Origin: DASZBX01 sp035943635
Lineage (GTDB): Bacteria; Actinomycetota; Actinomycetes; Streptomycetales; Catenulisporaceae
Direction of reading: 5' to 3'
NCBI GenBank assembly: GCA_035943635.1
Contig: DASZBX010000138.1
Span: forward strand, 1-32,063
Length of the DNA stretch: 32,063 bases
This document shows positions 15,494-22,892 of the stretch, piece by piece. A program made the translations under genes and the position numbers. The notes under the pieces are model-generated. The model searched no databases, had not been told where the DNA came from, and saw nothing but the letters and a program-made list of their open reading frames with translations. The first letter of the stretch is position 1; every line of letters starts with the position of its first letter.

Positions 15494-15859
15494 TCACTCC
15501 TTGGTCAGTGGTTTCCCTTGGGGGTGCAGGTCTTGGTTGCCAGCATGCCGCAGGGAGCGGCGTCCGGCCATGGCGGCGGCCGGATCCGTCGCCGGGCGGC
15601 GCAGCACCATCTCCCCGAGCCCGCGCACCACGAAGAACGCGAACACGCCGCATAGCGTATAGCACAGGGCGAGCGAGGGCCCGGCCTTGCCCAGGTTGGC
15701 GCCGGTGCCCAGGAACAGTCCGGTGCCGATCGCCCCGCCGATCGCGATCATGCTCACGTGGCGCGGCTTCAGACCCTTGCTGTACCCCGCGTCCCCGGCG
15801 TCCACGGTCGGCACGAGCAGGTCGGGCTGGTCCGGGGCTCGGAACTCGGCTGTGGCCAC
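15494..15859 (-). pseudogene. Truncated amino-acid permease (N-terminal remnant)
   Basis: This 121-residue frame begins like an AAT/GABA-permease family transporter of the APC superfamily. A hydrophilic N-terminus leads to SKGLKPRHVSMIAIGGAIGT and the IGGAIGTGLFLGTG motif (40-53) in helix 1. A second helix (62-83) ends in the conserved RGLGEMVLRRP. Homology stops near residue 90. About 30 unrelated residues follow, then a TGA, whereas intact family members have about 450-500 residues and 12 helices. It starts at a GTG with only a weak ribosome binding site. It cannot transport on its own. It may be a simple deletion relic or may persist as a translated leader for the downstream MFS gene. Confidence 0.8.
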
Positions 15860-15934
15860 GCGGCGTCCCGTCTGGTCGAGGAGTCAGCTTGATCACCTCG
15901 AAACTAACCGAGCTCCCGCAGGTCCGCGCGTCGG

Positions 15935-15966
15935 CTGAGCCGCCCGCGTCGAGCTTGGCGGCTCAG
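15935..15966 (-). terminator. Terminator hairpin at the copA stop
   Basis: CTGAGCCGCC (15935-15944) pairs perfectly with GGCGGCTCAG (15957-15966) around a 12-nt loop. The right arm includes the copA stop codon. It probably ends the copper operon. Confidence 0.55.
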
Positions 15967-18281
15967 TCGGCCGCTTCGGCCGCCCGGGCCTGGAAGCCGC
16001 GCAGCCGCAGGCTGTTGCTGACCACGAACACCGAGCTCGACGCCATCGCCGCGCCCGCGATCACCGGGTTGAGCAACCCCAGCGCGGCCAACGGGATCGC
16101 GGCCACGTTGTAGGCGAAGGCCCAGAACAGATTGCCCTTGATCACCGCCAGGGTCCGGCGGGAGAGCCGGATCGCGTCGGCCGCGGAGCGCAGGTCCCCG
16201 CGCACCAGGGTCAGGTCCCCGGCCTCGATCGCGGCGTCCGTGCCGGTGCCCATGGCCAGGCCCAGGTCGGCCTGGGCCAGCGCCGCGGCGTCGTTGGCCC
16301 CGTCGCCGACCATCGCCACCACCCGGCCGGCCGCCTGCAGCCGGCGCACCGCGTCCGCCTTCCCGGCCGGCAGCACCCCGGCGATCACCTCGTCGATCCC
16401 GACCTGCGCGGCGACCGCCCGGGCCGCGCCCTCGCCGTCACCCGTCAGCAGGACCAGGTCCAGGCCCAGGGCCCGCAGTTCGGCGACGGCCTGCGCGCTG
16501 GTCGGCTTGACCGTATCGGCCACGACCAGCACCGCCCGCGCCGCGCCGGACCAGCCGACCACGACCGCCGTGCGCCCGGCCGACTCGGCCTCGGCCACCG
16601 CGTCCGCCAGCTGCCGCGGGAGGCTCAGGCCGCTGCCGGCGAGCAGGGCCGGGCGCCCGACCAGGACCTGCCGGTCGGCGACGGTCCCGGTCACGCCGAT
16701 TCCGTCGAGCGCCGCGAAGTCGCGCACGTCCGCCAGTGCTCCGGCCCGCTCGGCGGCGGCCCGCGCCACGGCCCGCGCGATCGGGTGCTGCGAGGCGTGC
16801 TCGACCGCGCCGGCCAGGCCGAGCGCCTCCTCGGCGTTCTCCCCCTCGGCCGGCACGACGGCGATCAGGCTCATCCGCCCGGTCGTGACCGTGCCGGTCT
16901 TGTCCAGCACGACCGTGTCGATCCGCCGGGTCGACTCCAGCACCTCGGGGCCCTTGATCAGGATGCCGAGCTGCGCGCCGCGGCCGGTGCCGACTAGCAG
17001 CGCGGTCGGTGTGGCCAGGCCCAGTGCGCACGGGCAGGCGATGATCAGCACGGCCACGGCCGCGGTGAACGCCGCGCCCGCCCCGCCGTCGACCGCCAGC
17101 CAGACCAGCCCGGTCCCGAGCGAGAGGAGCAGCACCAGCGGCACGAAGAAGGCCGCGACCCGGTCGGCCAGGCGCTGCGCCTCGGCCTTGCCGGTCTGCG
17201 CGCTGGTCACGAGCCGACCGATCCGGGCCAGCTGCGTGTCAGCGCCGATTCTGGTCGCCCGCACGGTCAGCCGTCCGCCGGCGTTGATCGTCGCCCCGGT
17301 CACCGGGTCCCCGGGCCGGACCTCGATCGGGGTGGACTCGCCGGTCAGCAGGCCGGCGTCGATCGCGGAGGCGCCGTCCACGACGACCCCGTCGGTCGCC
17401 ACCTTCTCGCCCGGGCGCACCACGAACAGGTCGCCGACCGCGAGTTCGCCGACCGGGACCAGCCGCTCGGCGCCGCCGCGCAGCACGGCGACCTCCTTCG
17501 CGCCCAGTTCCAGCAACGCGCGCAGGGCCGCGCCGGAGCGCCGCTTGGCCCGGGCCTCCAGGTAGCGCCCGGCCAGCAGGAACACGGTCACCCCGGTGGC
17601 CGCTTCCAGGTAGATGTGGTCCGCGCCGCCGGAGCGGTCGGTCCGGAAGGTGAACGGCATGGTCATCCCGGCCTGCCCGGCGCCGCCGAGGAAGAGCGCG
17701 TACAGCGACCAGCCGAACGCGGCCAGCACGCCGAGGCTGACCAGCGTGTCCATGGTGACCGCGCGATGGCGCAGGTTGGCGGCGGCCGCGCGGTGGAACG
17801 GCCAGGCGCCCCAGACCACGACCGGCGCGGCCAGCATCAGGCTGAACCACTGCCAGTTGCGGAACTGGAGCACCGGGACCATGCCGAGCAGGATCACCGG
17901 CGCGGCGAGCAGCGCGGATATCCGCAGCCGGTCGAGCAGTTCGCGGGCCGGGCCGCGTTCGGCGGCGGCCGCTTCGACCTGCGCCTGTTCGCCGGGGCCT
18001 TCGTCCGCGCGGTCCTCGCCCGGGGCCGGGATCGGGGTGGCCCGGTATCCGGCCGCGGCCACGGCGGCGAGCAGGTCGGCCTGGTCGACGGTGGCCGGGT
18101 AGCGGACCGTGGCCTGCTCGGTGGCGAAGTTCACGCTCGCCGCCACGCCCGGCAGCCGGTTCAGTTTCCGTTCGATCCGGGTCGCGCAGGTGGCGCAGGT
18201 CATCCCGGTCAGCGCCAGGTCGACCGACGCCTCCCGGGCGGCCTGCGGCTCCTGCGGCTCGGCCGCCACCTCGACACTCAT
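15963..18281 (-). CDS. copA: Cu(+)-exporting P1B-type ATPase CopA
   Basis: This 772-residue membrane ATPase should pump Cu(I) out of the cell. One N-terminal heavy-metal-binding domain is present, with GMTCATC (C29, C32). The transmembrane metal site is CPC (416-418), joined by YN (724-725) and MASSS (746-750), the TM7/TM8 signatures of Cu(I) pumps. Catalytic motifs are TGES (313-316), DKTGT with phosphorylated Asp460, HP (499-500) and GDGAND (659-664). All eight helices are accounted for and the length is normal. The ATG follows a strong AGGAGGT ribosome binding site. It is the third gene of the csoR-copZ-copA operon, 47 nt after copZ, and should be induced by copper through CsoR. Confidence 0.96.
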   Translation of the reverse strand: MSVEVAAEPQEPQAAREASVDLALTGMTCATCATRIERKLNRLPGVAASVNFATEQATVRYPATVDQADLLAAVAAAGYRATPIPAPGEDRADEGPGEQAQVEAAAAERGPARELLDRLRISALLAAPVILLGMVPVLQFRNWQWFSLMLAAPVVVWGAWPFHRAAAANLRHRAVTMDTLVSLGVLAAFGWSLYALFLGGAGQAGMTMPFTFRTDRSGGADHIYLEAATGVTVFLLAGRYLEARAKRRSGAALRALLELGAKEVAVLRGGAERLVPVGELAVGDLFVVRPGEKVATDGVVVDGASAIDAGLLTGESTPIEVRPGDPVTGATINAGGRLTVRATRIGADTQLARIGRLVTSAQTGKAEAQRLADRVAAFFVPLVLLLSLGTGLVWLAVDGGAGAAFTAAVAVLIIACPCALGLATPTALLVGTGRGAQLGILIKGPEVLESTRRIDTVVLDKTGTVTTGRMSLIAVVPAEGENAEEALGLAGAVEHASQHPIARAVARAAAERAGALADVRDFAALDGIGVTGTVADRQVLVGRPALLAGSGLSLPRQLADAVAEAESAGRTAVVVGWSGAARAVLVVADTVKPTSAQAVAELRALGLDLVLLTGDGEGAARAVAAQVGIDEVIAGVLPAGKADAVRRLQAAGRVVAMVGDGANDAAALAQADLGLAMGTGTDAAIEAGDLTLVRGDLRSAADAIRLSRRTLAVIKGNLFWAFAYNVAAIPLAALGLLNPVIAGAAMASSSVFVVSNSLRLRGFQARAAEAAD

Positions 18282-18328
18282 CCCGACCTCCTCGGCCGAT
18301 TCAGGGTTCGGATCTGTGCTCCCGCGGT

Positions 18329-18535
18329 TCAGGAGACCAGCTGGTAGCCGGCCTCTTCGACCGCCTCGCGGACGCTGTCGCGATCGAGCGCGGCGGTGCT
18401 GTCGACCTCGACCCGTCCGGCCGCGACGTCGACCCGGACCGCGGCCACCCCGCCGATCTTGGTGAGCTCCTCGGTCACCGAGTTCGCGCAGTGCTGGCAG
18501 CTCAGGCCGGTGACTTCATAAACAGTGCTGGTCAT
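18329..18535 (-). CDS. copZ: Copper chaperone CopZ
   Basis: This 68-residue cytoplasmic ferredoxin-like heavy-metal-associated protein should carry Cu(I) to CopA. The metal motif is LSCQHC (C13, C16), and the usual hydrophobic core and closing EEAGYQLV are present. The ATG has an AGGGA ribosome binding site 6 nt upstream. It lies 57 nt downstream of csoR and 47 nt upstream of copA, the standard actinobacterial order. Confidence 0.95.
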   Translation of the reverse strand: MTSTVYEVTGLSCQHCANSVTEELTKIGGVAAVRVDVAAGRVEVDSTAALDRDSVREAVEEAGYQLVS

Positions 18536-18592
18536 CTTCAGTCCCTGGTTCCGGTGTTCGGTGGTTCGGTGGGTGCTGTCCGGCGGCGGCGC

Positions 18593-18874
18593 TCAGGCGC
18601 GGACCAGCCGGGCGATCGCGTCCGAGGCCTCGCGGATCTTCTCGTCCGCCTCGGCGCCGCCGTTCTCGATCGCCTGGGCCACGCAGTGCGCCAGGTGCTC
18701 GTCGAGCAGGCTCAGTGCCACGGCCTGCAGTGCCTTGGTCGCGGCGGAGACCTGGGTCAGGACGTCGATGCAGTACTTGTCCTCCTCCAGCATCCGCTGC
18801 AGGCCGCGGACCTGGCCTTCGATCCGCCGCAGCCGTTTGAGGTGGTCTTCCTTCTTGGCCGTGTAGCCGTGCAT
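18593..18874 (-). CDS. csoR: Copper-sensing repressor CsoR
   Basis: This 93-residue all-helical repressor releases DNA when it binds Cu(I). The defining Cys-His-Cys triad is intact at C35 (KYCIDVL), H60 and C64 (DEHLAHC). HLKRLRRIEGQVRGLQRML is the family's DNA-contacting helix region. An AAAGGGG ribosome binding site precedes the ATG. The operator and promoter lie immediately upstream, so the gene is autoregulated and controls copZ and copA. Confidence 0.96.
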   Translation of the reverse strand: MHGYTAKKEDHLKRLRRIEGQVRGLQRMLEEDKYCIDVLTQVSAATKALQAVALSLLDEHLAHCVAQAIENGGAEADEKIREASDAIARLVRA

Positions 18875-18896
18875 AGCCGCCCCTTTCCATCTCGAT

Positions 18897-18924
18897 ACTA
18901 TACCCCCCTATGGTATTTTCCCAA
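18897..18924 (-). promoter_or_regulatory. CsoR operator and promoter of the copper operon
   Basis: On the minus strand TTGGGA (18919-18924) and TATAGT (18897-18902) form a -35/-10 pair with a 16-bp spacer. The spacer region holds an inverted repeat, ATACC (18900-18904) and GGTAT (18912-18916), around a C-tract. This is the ATACCC...GGTAT type of dyad known for CsoR sites. Copper-free CsoR would block the promoter. Confidence 0.8.
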
Positions 18925-18933
18925 GCAACGCGA

Positions 18934-18947
18934 AGCCCGGCCGGGCT
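18934..18947. terminator. Possible terminator between MFS gene and csoR
   Basis: AGCCCGGCCGGGCT is a perfect 14-bp palindrome that can fold with a GGCC loop. It sits 21 bp after the stop codon of the MFS gene (reading minus) and just upstream of the copper promoter, so it may insulate the two units. Confidence 0.35.
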
Positions 18948-18967
18948 GAGGGATCCGTCGGGCGTGT

Positions 18968-20428
18968 TCAGTCCAGCGGGCAGGGTCCGGCCAGCGGGTC
19001 GTGCGCCGCGCCGCGCGGCTGGAACAGGTTCCCGGCCAGCACGCCGAGCCCGACCACGGCCAGCAGCCCGGCCGGGGCGCGCATCCCGGAGCCGGGCACC
19101 AGGTGCAGGGTCAGGGTGACCAGCGCGACGCCGAGCGCGGTGCCCAGCCCGCGGGTCATGTTCACCAGGCCGCCGCCGGTGCCCGCGGCCTGCGCCGGGA
19201 TCGCGGCCATGACCAGGGTGTTGTTGGCCGGGGTGAACGTGCCCAGGCCGAGGCCGAGCACGGCCAGCAGCGGCACCAGCCAGGCGATCCGGGGCGGGGC
19301 CGGGACCATCCCGGCCAGCGCGGCGGCCGCGACCGCGGACCCGGTCAGGGCCCGGCGACGGTCGCTCCAGCCCGGCGGCAAGACCCGGCCCGCGCCCAGC
19401 GCGGCCAGCGCGAATCCGGCCGGCAGGGCGGTCAGGACCAGGCCCGAGGTGCTCAGGCTGGTCCCCCGCTCGGTCAGCACGACCGGTACCAGCACGAGCG
19501 GGCCGAACAGCAGCAGGTAGCCGCCGAGCGCGCCGGCCAGTCCGGCCGTGATCTGCCGGGTGCGCAACAGCACCGGGTCGATCAACGGCTCCGCGGCCCG
19601 GCGCAGCCGGCCGGCCAGACCGAACGCCGCGGCGGCGGCCAGCCCGAACAGGCCGACCGTGACCGGCGTGGGCAGGTCCAGCCCGGACGCGGCCGAGATC
19701 CCGAGCAGCAGGGCCGTGGTCATCGTGCCGAGCAGGCCGAGCCCGGGCCAGTCGAACCGGGCGACCGAGGCCCGGGTCCGGGTGCGCGGCAGCAGGAAGT
19801 GCCCGGCCGCCAGGGCCACCAGGCCGATCGGCAGGTTGACCAGGAACACCCAGCGCCAGCCGAACGCGGCCACGATCGCCCCGCCCAGGGTCGGCCCGAG
19901 GGCGAGCCCGAGCGCCTGGGCCCCGGCCTGCACCCCGAGCGCCAGCCGCATCTTCTCCCGCGGGGCACTGGTGGTGACCAGGGCGACGCTGTTGGCCTGG
20001 AGCATCGCGGCGCCGAAGGCCTGCACCACCCGGAACCCGACCAGCGCGGCCAGGTCGGGGGCCGCGCCGCAGGCGGCCGAGGCCAGGGTGAAGACGAGGA
20101 ATCCGTACAGGTAGAAGAGTTTGCGGCCGCGGGCGTCGGACCACCGGCCGACCGGGACCAGGAGCGCTATCAGCGCGAGCAGGTAGCCGAGCGAGACCCA
20201 TTCGACCTGGGCGAGTGTGGCGTGGAACTCAGTGCGCAGAGCCGGGTAGGTCAGGGTGGCGATCGAGGCGTCGAGCTGGCCCATGAAGGCTCCGAAGCAG
20301 ACCGCGCCGACGGCCAGCCACCAGCCGTGCCGCCAGTCCCGGATCCGCGCGGGCCGGGCCCGTTCGCTCGGCAGCATCCGGGCACAGGCCTGTGACCAGG
20401 TGGAACTGGGGTCGAGATCGAGGCTCAC
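18968..20428 (-). CDS. MFS exporter, DHA2 family
   Basis: This 486-residue multidrug-type major facilitator has LDASIATLTYP (52-62) as the first-helix motif and VGRWSDARGRK (93-103) as motif A. GPTLGGAIVAAFGWRWVFLVNLPIG is the hallmark stretch between helices 5 and 6. The N-terminal 35 residues are hydrophilic. Translation probably starts at the GTG (20428) behind GGAGAGGGG; an internal ATG 17 codons later is possible. It is divergent from the MarR gene and has a good promoter (TTGGTT-17 bp-TAAAAT) lying among palindromes, which suggests control by that MarR protein. The substrate is unknown. Confidence 0.9.
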   Translation of the reverse strand: MSLDLDPSSTWSQACARMLPSERARPARIRDWRHGWWLAVGAVCFGAFMGQLDASIATLTYPALRTEFHATLAQVEWVSLGYLLALIALLVPVGRWSDARGRKLFYLYGFLVFTLASAACGAAPDLAALVGFRVVQAFGAAMLQANSVALVTTSAPREKMRLALGVQAGAQALGLALGPTLGGAIVAAFGWRWVFLVNLPIGLVALAAGHFLLPRTRTRASVARFDWPGLGLLGTMTTALLLGISAASGLDLPTPVTVGLFGLAAAAAFGLAGRLRRAAEPLIDPVLLRTRQITAGLAGALGGYLLLFGPLVLVPVVLTERGTSLSTSGLVLTALPAGFALAALGAGRVLPPGWSDRRRALTGSAVAAAALAGMVPAPPRIAWLVPLLAVLGLGLGTFTPANNTLVMAAIPAQAAGTGGGLVNMTRGLGTALGVALVTLTLHLVPGSGMRAPAGLLAVVGLGVLAGNLFQPRGAAHDPLAGPCPLD

Positions 20429-20490
20429 CGGACGTGCCCCTCTCCGCTCGCTAACCCGGGGACCGGGTCTTTAGCTTGACTTACGACATT

Positions 20491-20552
20491 ATTTTAGTCC
20501 CGATTATCTTGGGAACCAAAATACTTTGGGCCAGTCACATACCGTAATGTGA
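20491..20552. promoter_or_regulatory. Divergent control region: MFS promoter and three dyads
   Basis: For the minus-strand MFS gene, TTGGTT (plus 20514-20519) and TAAAAT (plus 20491-20496) are exactly 17 bp apart. A TCCC/GGGA dyad fills the spacer. A perfect CCAAA-ATAC-TTTGG dyad (20516-20529) overlaps the -35 box. A perfect TCACAT-N6-ATGTGA dyad (20535-20552) lies towards marR. These are likely MarR operators, one or more of which would repress both directions. Confidence 0.65.
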
Positions 20553-20587
20553 TGTCCACCGAGCGCAGCGGCCTTGCGAGGGACCGG

Positions 20588-20593
20588 TACAGT
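20588..20593 (+). promoter_or_regulatory. -10 box of leaderless marR (TACAGT)
   Basis: TACAGT ends 6 nt before the GTG at 20600 and is the same hexamer and spacing used by the genes at 8284 and 21259. It is the reason for choosing the GTG rather than the upstream ATG codons. Confidence 0.5.
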
Positions 20594-20599
20594 ACGAAG

Positions 20600-21094
20600 G
20601 TGACAAGTGGTGTTCCGGCCGCGCCGACGGCCCAGAGCGAGCGAAGCGGCAGCGCCCACGCGCTGACCGACGTGGTGGCCCGGCTGCGGCGAGTCCTGCG
20701 GGCCAGCATCCGGGCCGACTACCCCTGGGAGTCGCTGCCGATGGCCCAGGTGGAGCTGCTCCAGTCCCTGGCCGAGACCGCCCCGGCCCGGGTCGGCGAC
20801 CTGGCCGGCCGGCTGCGCCTGGCCCCCTCCACGGTCAGCGGCCTGATCAGCCAGATGATCAACGCCGGGCTGATCCAGCGCGGCACCGACCCGAGCGACC
20901 GGCGCGCGGCGGTGGTCGACCTGAGCGAGTCCGGCCGCACCCAGCTGTCCGACTGGAACGCCGCGCACCAGCGCCGGATCGCCGCCGCCCTGGCCGACCT
21001 GGAGCCGGCCGAGCGCGAGGCCATCGACGCCGCCCTGCCGGCCCTGACCCACCTGGTCGACCGGCTCGCCGCCCAGCGCGAGGCGACCTCCTAG
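20600..21094 (+). CDS. MarR-family transcriptional regulator
   Basis: This 164-residue winged-helix dimeric regulator shows AQVELLQSLAETAPARVGDLA, then the recognition helix APSTVSGLISQMINAGLI and the wing RGTDPSDRRAAVVDLSESGR, the textbook MarR order. The preferred start is the GTG at 20600 behind a leaderless -10 box; two ATG codons at 20549 and 20552 would add 17 residues and overlap a palindrome. It stands between two MFS exporter genes, divergent from one and upstream of the other, and is the most likely regulator of at least the divergent one. The stop is TAG, followed by a strong terminator. Confidence 0.9.
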   Translation: MTSGVPAAPTAQSERSGSAHALTDVVARLRRVLRASIRADYPWESLPMAQVELLQSLAETAPARVGDLAGRLRLAPSTVSGLISQMINAGLIQRGTDPSDRRAAVVDLSESGRTQLSDWNAAHQRRIAAALADLEPAEREAIDAALPALTHLVDRLAAQREATS

Positions 21095-21107
21095 ACGAGT
21101 GGTTCCG
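21092..21107 (+). repeat. Second copy of the TAGACGAG element at a stop codon
   Basis: TAGACGAGTGGTTCCG matches the start of the inverted-repeat element at 10003 in 15 of 16 positions. Here too the first three bases are the stop codon of a gene. It runs directly into the marR terminator stem. Confidence 0.45.
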
Positions 21108-21147
21108 CAGGCGGCCCGGTCGGATCCACTCCGACCGGGCCGCCTGC
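21107..21147 (+). terminator. Strong terminator after marR
   Basis: A perfect 18-bp stem (GCAGGCGGCCCGGTCGGA with its complement) closes a 5-nt loop and is followed by TTT. It starts 12 nt after the marR stop and separates marR from the downstream MFS gene. Confidence 0.9.
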
Positions 21148-21222
21148 TTTCTGGTGCCCCCGCCCGCATCCGGGCTCCTGACCAGCCTAATCGAGACAAA
21201 CGTCCGTTTCAGACAATTGTAC

Positions 21223-21251
21223 TTGACGAATGTCTAAGACGTTCGTACAGT
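21223..21251 (+). promoter_or_regulatory. Promoter with 21-bp operator palindrome upstream of MFS gene
   Basis: TTGACG (21223-21228) and TACAGT (21246-21251) are 17 bp apart, and TACAGT ends 7 nt before the ATG, so the mRNA is probably leaderless. The spacer is filled by a dyad at 21226-21246 with nested arms ACGAA/TTCGT and GTCT/AGAC around a central A, broken at only one base pair. A shorter AAACG-TC-CGTTT dyad lies at 21198-21209. This architecture is typical of a TetR-type operator. Confidence 0.75.
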
Positions 21252-21258
21252 TCTCGGT

Positions 21259-22833
21259 ATGACTCACACCGCCCCCGCCAGAGCCGGCCGCCGCGAATGG
21301 ATCGCCCTGGGCGTGCTGACCCTCACGGCCCTGATGGTCTCGATGGACACGATGGTGCTCTACTTCGCGGTCCCCTTCATCAGCGCGAAACTGCAGCCCA
21401 GCGCCTCGCAGCAGCTGTGGATCCTGGACGTCTACGGCTTCGTGCTGGCCGGCCTGCTGATCACCATGGGCTCGCTCGGCGACCGGATCGGCCGCCGGCT
21501 GCTCCTGCTGGCCGGCGGCGCGGCGTTCGGCCTGGCCTCGCTGGCCGCGGCCTATTCGCACAGCGCCGACCAGCTGATCGCCAGCCGCGCGCTGCTGGGC
21601 ATAGCCGGCGCCACGATCGCCCCGTCCACGATGGCGCTGCTGCGCAACATGTTCGAGGACCCGAAGGAGCGCAAGACCGCGATCGGCGTCTGGACCGGCG
21701 CCTTCTCCGGTGGCGCGGCGCTGGGCCCGGTGGTCGGCGGGCTGCTGCTCGACCACTTCTGGTGGGGCTCGGTGTTCCTGGTCAACGTCCCGATCATGCT
21801 CGTGCTGCTCATCGCCGGCCCGCTGCTGCTGCCGGAGTACCGGGCCGCCGGCGCGGGACGGTTCGACCTGGTCAGCGCCCTGCTCTCGTTCGGCGCGGTG
21901 CTCCCGGTGGTCTACGGAGTGCAGCAGTGGGCGCAGAACGGGCTGAGTACCAGCGTGGAGGCGAGCATCGCGGCGGGTCTGATCGTGGGCGCGCTGTTCG
22001 TCCTGCGGCAGCTGAGGATGTCGGACCCGATGATCGACCTCGGTCTGCTGCGGCACCGCACGTTCAGCGCGGCAATGCTGGCGAACATCCTGGCCGGCTC
22101 GATGATGGCGGGCTTCGGCCTGTTCAGCACCCAGTACCTGCAACTGGTGCTCGGCTACCGTCCGCTGGGCGCCGCGCTCTGGTCGCTCCCGGCGCCGCTC
22201 GCGGTCGGCGGTGCGGTGGCCGTCGCGACCGCACTGTCCCGCAAGATCCGCCCGGCGACCGTGATCGGCTCCGGATTCCTGGTCATGACGGCCGGATTCG
22301 TCGTGATGACCCAGGTCCACGTCCACTCTTCGGTGGCGGTGGTGCTGATCGGCGCGATCGCCCTGGCCTTCGGCATCGGGATGATCGTGGCGCTGCTCAC
22401 CGACATGATCATCGGTACCGCCCCGGCCGAGCGGGCCGGCGCGGCCTCGGCCCTGTCCGAGACCGGCAACGAGATCGGCGGGGCGGTCGGGGTCGCCTTC
22501 CTCGGCAGCATCGGCGCCGCGGTCTACCACCACCTGATGTCCGGCGCGGCCCCGGCCGCGGCCCGGACCCTGGGCGGCGCGCAGGCCACCGCCGCCACGC
22601 TGCCCGGCCAGACCGGCACCGACCTGCTGGAGCACGCCCGGCAGTCGTTCGTGCAGGGCATGCACCTGGCGGCCGTGGTCTGCATCGTGCTGATGGTCGC
22701 CGGCGCGGCCGTGTCGACGGCCCTGCTGCGGCACGTGAAGTCCGACGCGGGCCGGCAGGCCGACCGGGACGCACAGGCGGCGGCCGACCTGGCCGGCGAG
22801 CCCGGGCTCGCGCTGGCCGCCAACGCCGGTTGA
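21259..22833 (+). CDS. MFS multidrug exporter, SmvA/LfrA/QacA-like (DHA2)
   Basis: This 524-residue, 14-helix proton-driven exporter closely resembles the SmvA/LfrA/QacA group, which removes quaternary ammonium compounds and dyes. MDTMVLYFAVP (29-39), QLWILDVYGFVLAGLLITMGSLG-type helix 2 sequence and GDRIGRR (74-80) are the group's signatures. PVVGGLLLDHFWWGSVFLVNVP marks helices 5-6. A long loop rich in Ala/Gly (about 445-475) precedes the last helix, as in relatives. The ATG lacks a ribosome binding site and is preceded by a leaderless promoter containing a large palindrome, so expression is probably repressor-controlled and inducible. The adjacent MarR protein is a candidate regulator, but the dyad looks more TetR-like. 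Confidence 0.93.
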   Translation: MTHTAPARAGRREWIALGVLTLTALMVSMDTMVLYFAVPFISAKLQPSASQQLWILDVYGFVLAGLLITMGSLGDRIGRRLLLLAGGAAFGLASLAAAYSHSADQLIASRALLGIAGATIAPSTMALLRNMFEDPKERKTAIGVWTGAFSGGAALGPVVGGLLLDHFWWGSVFLVNVPIMLVLLIAGPLLLPEYRAAGAGRFDLVSALLSFGAVLPVVYGVQQWAQNGLSTSVEASIAAGLIVGALFVLRQLRMSDPMIDLGLLRHRTFSAAMLANILAGSMMAGFGLFSTQYLQLVLGYRPLGAALWSLPAPLAVGGAVAVATALSRKIRPATVIGSGFLVMTAGFVVMTQVHVHSSVAVVLIGAIALAFGIGMIVALLTDMIIGTAPAERAGAASALSETGNEIGGAVGVAFLGSIGAAVYHHLMSGAAPAAARTLGGAQATAATLPGQTGTDLLEHARQSFVQGMHLAAVVCIVLMVAGAAVSTALLRHVKSDAGRQADRDAQAAADLAGEPGLALAANAG

Positions 22834-22852
22834 GCAGCTGTCCTGACCGCCC

Positions 22853-22892
22853 ACGATGTCCCGTTCCGGCGAAAGCCGGGGCGGGGCATCGT
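22853..22892. terminator. Bidirectional terminator with GAAA loop
   Basis: An 18-bp stem (22853-22870 with 22875-22892, three G-T wobbles) closes a GAAA tetraloop on the plus strand. It lies between convergent genes, 20 nt after the MFS stop, and reaches the acetyltransferase stop codon. Confidence 0.75.

Noticed and set aside
13938..15896. A single 652-residue fusion ending in the MFS exporter
   Set aside because: The extra N-terminal 135 residues are out of frame with the permease fragment, Arg-rich and without homology. A good ribosome binding site and GTG at 15491 give the normal exporter.
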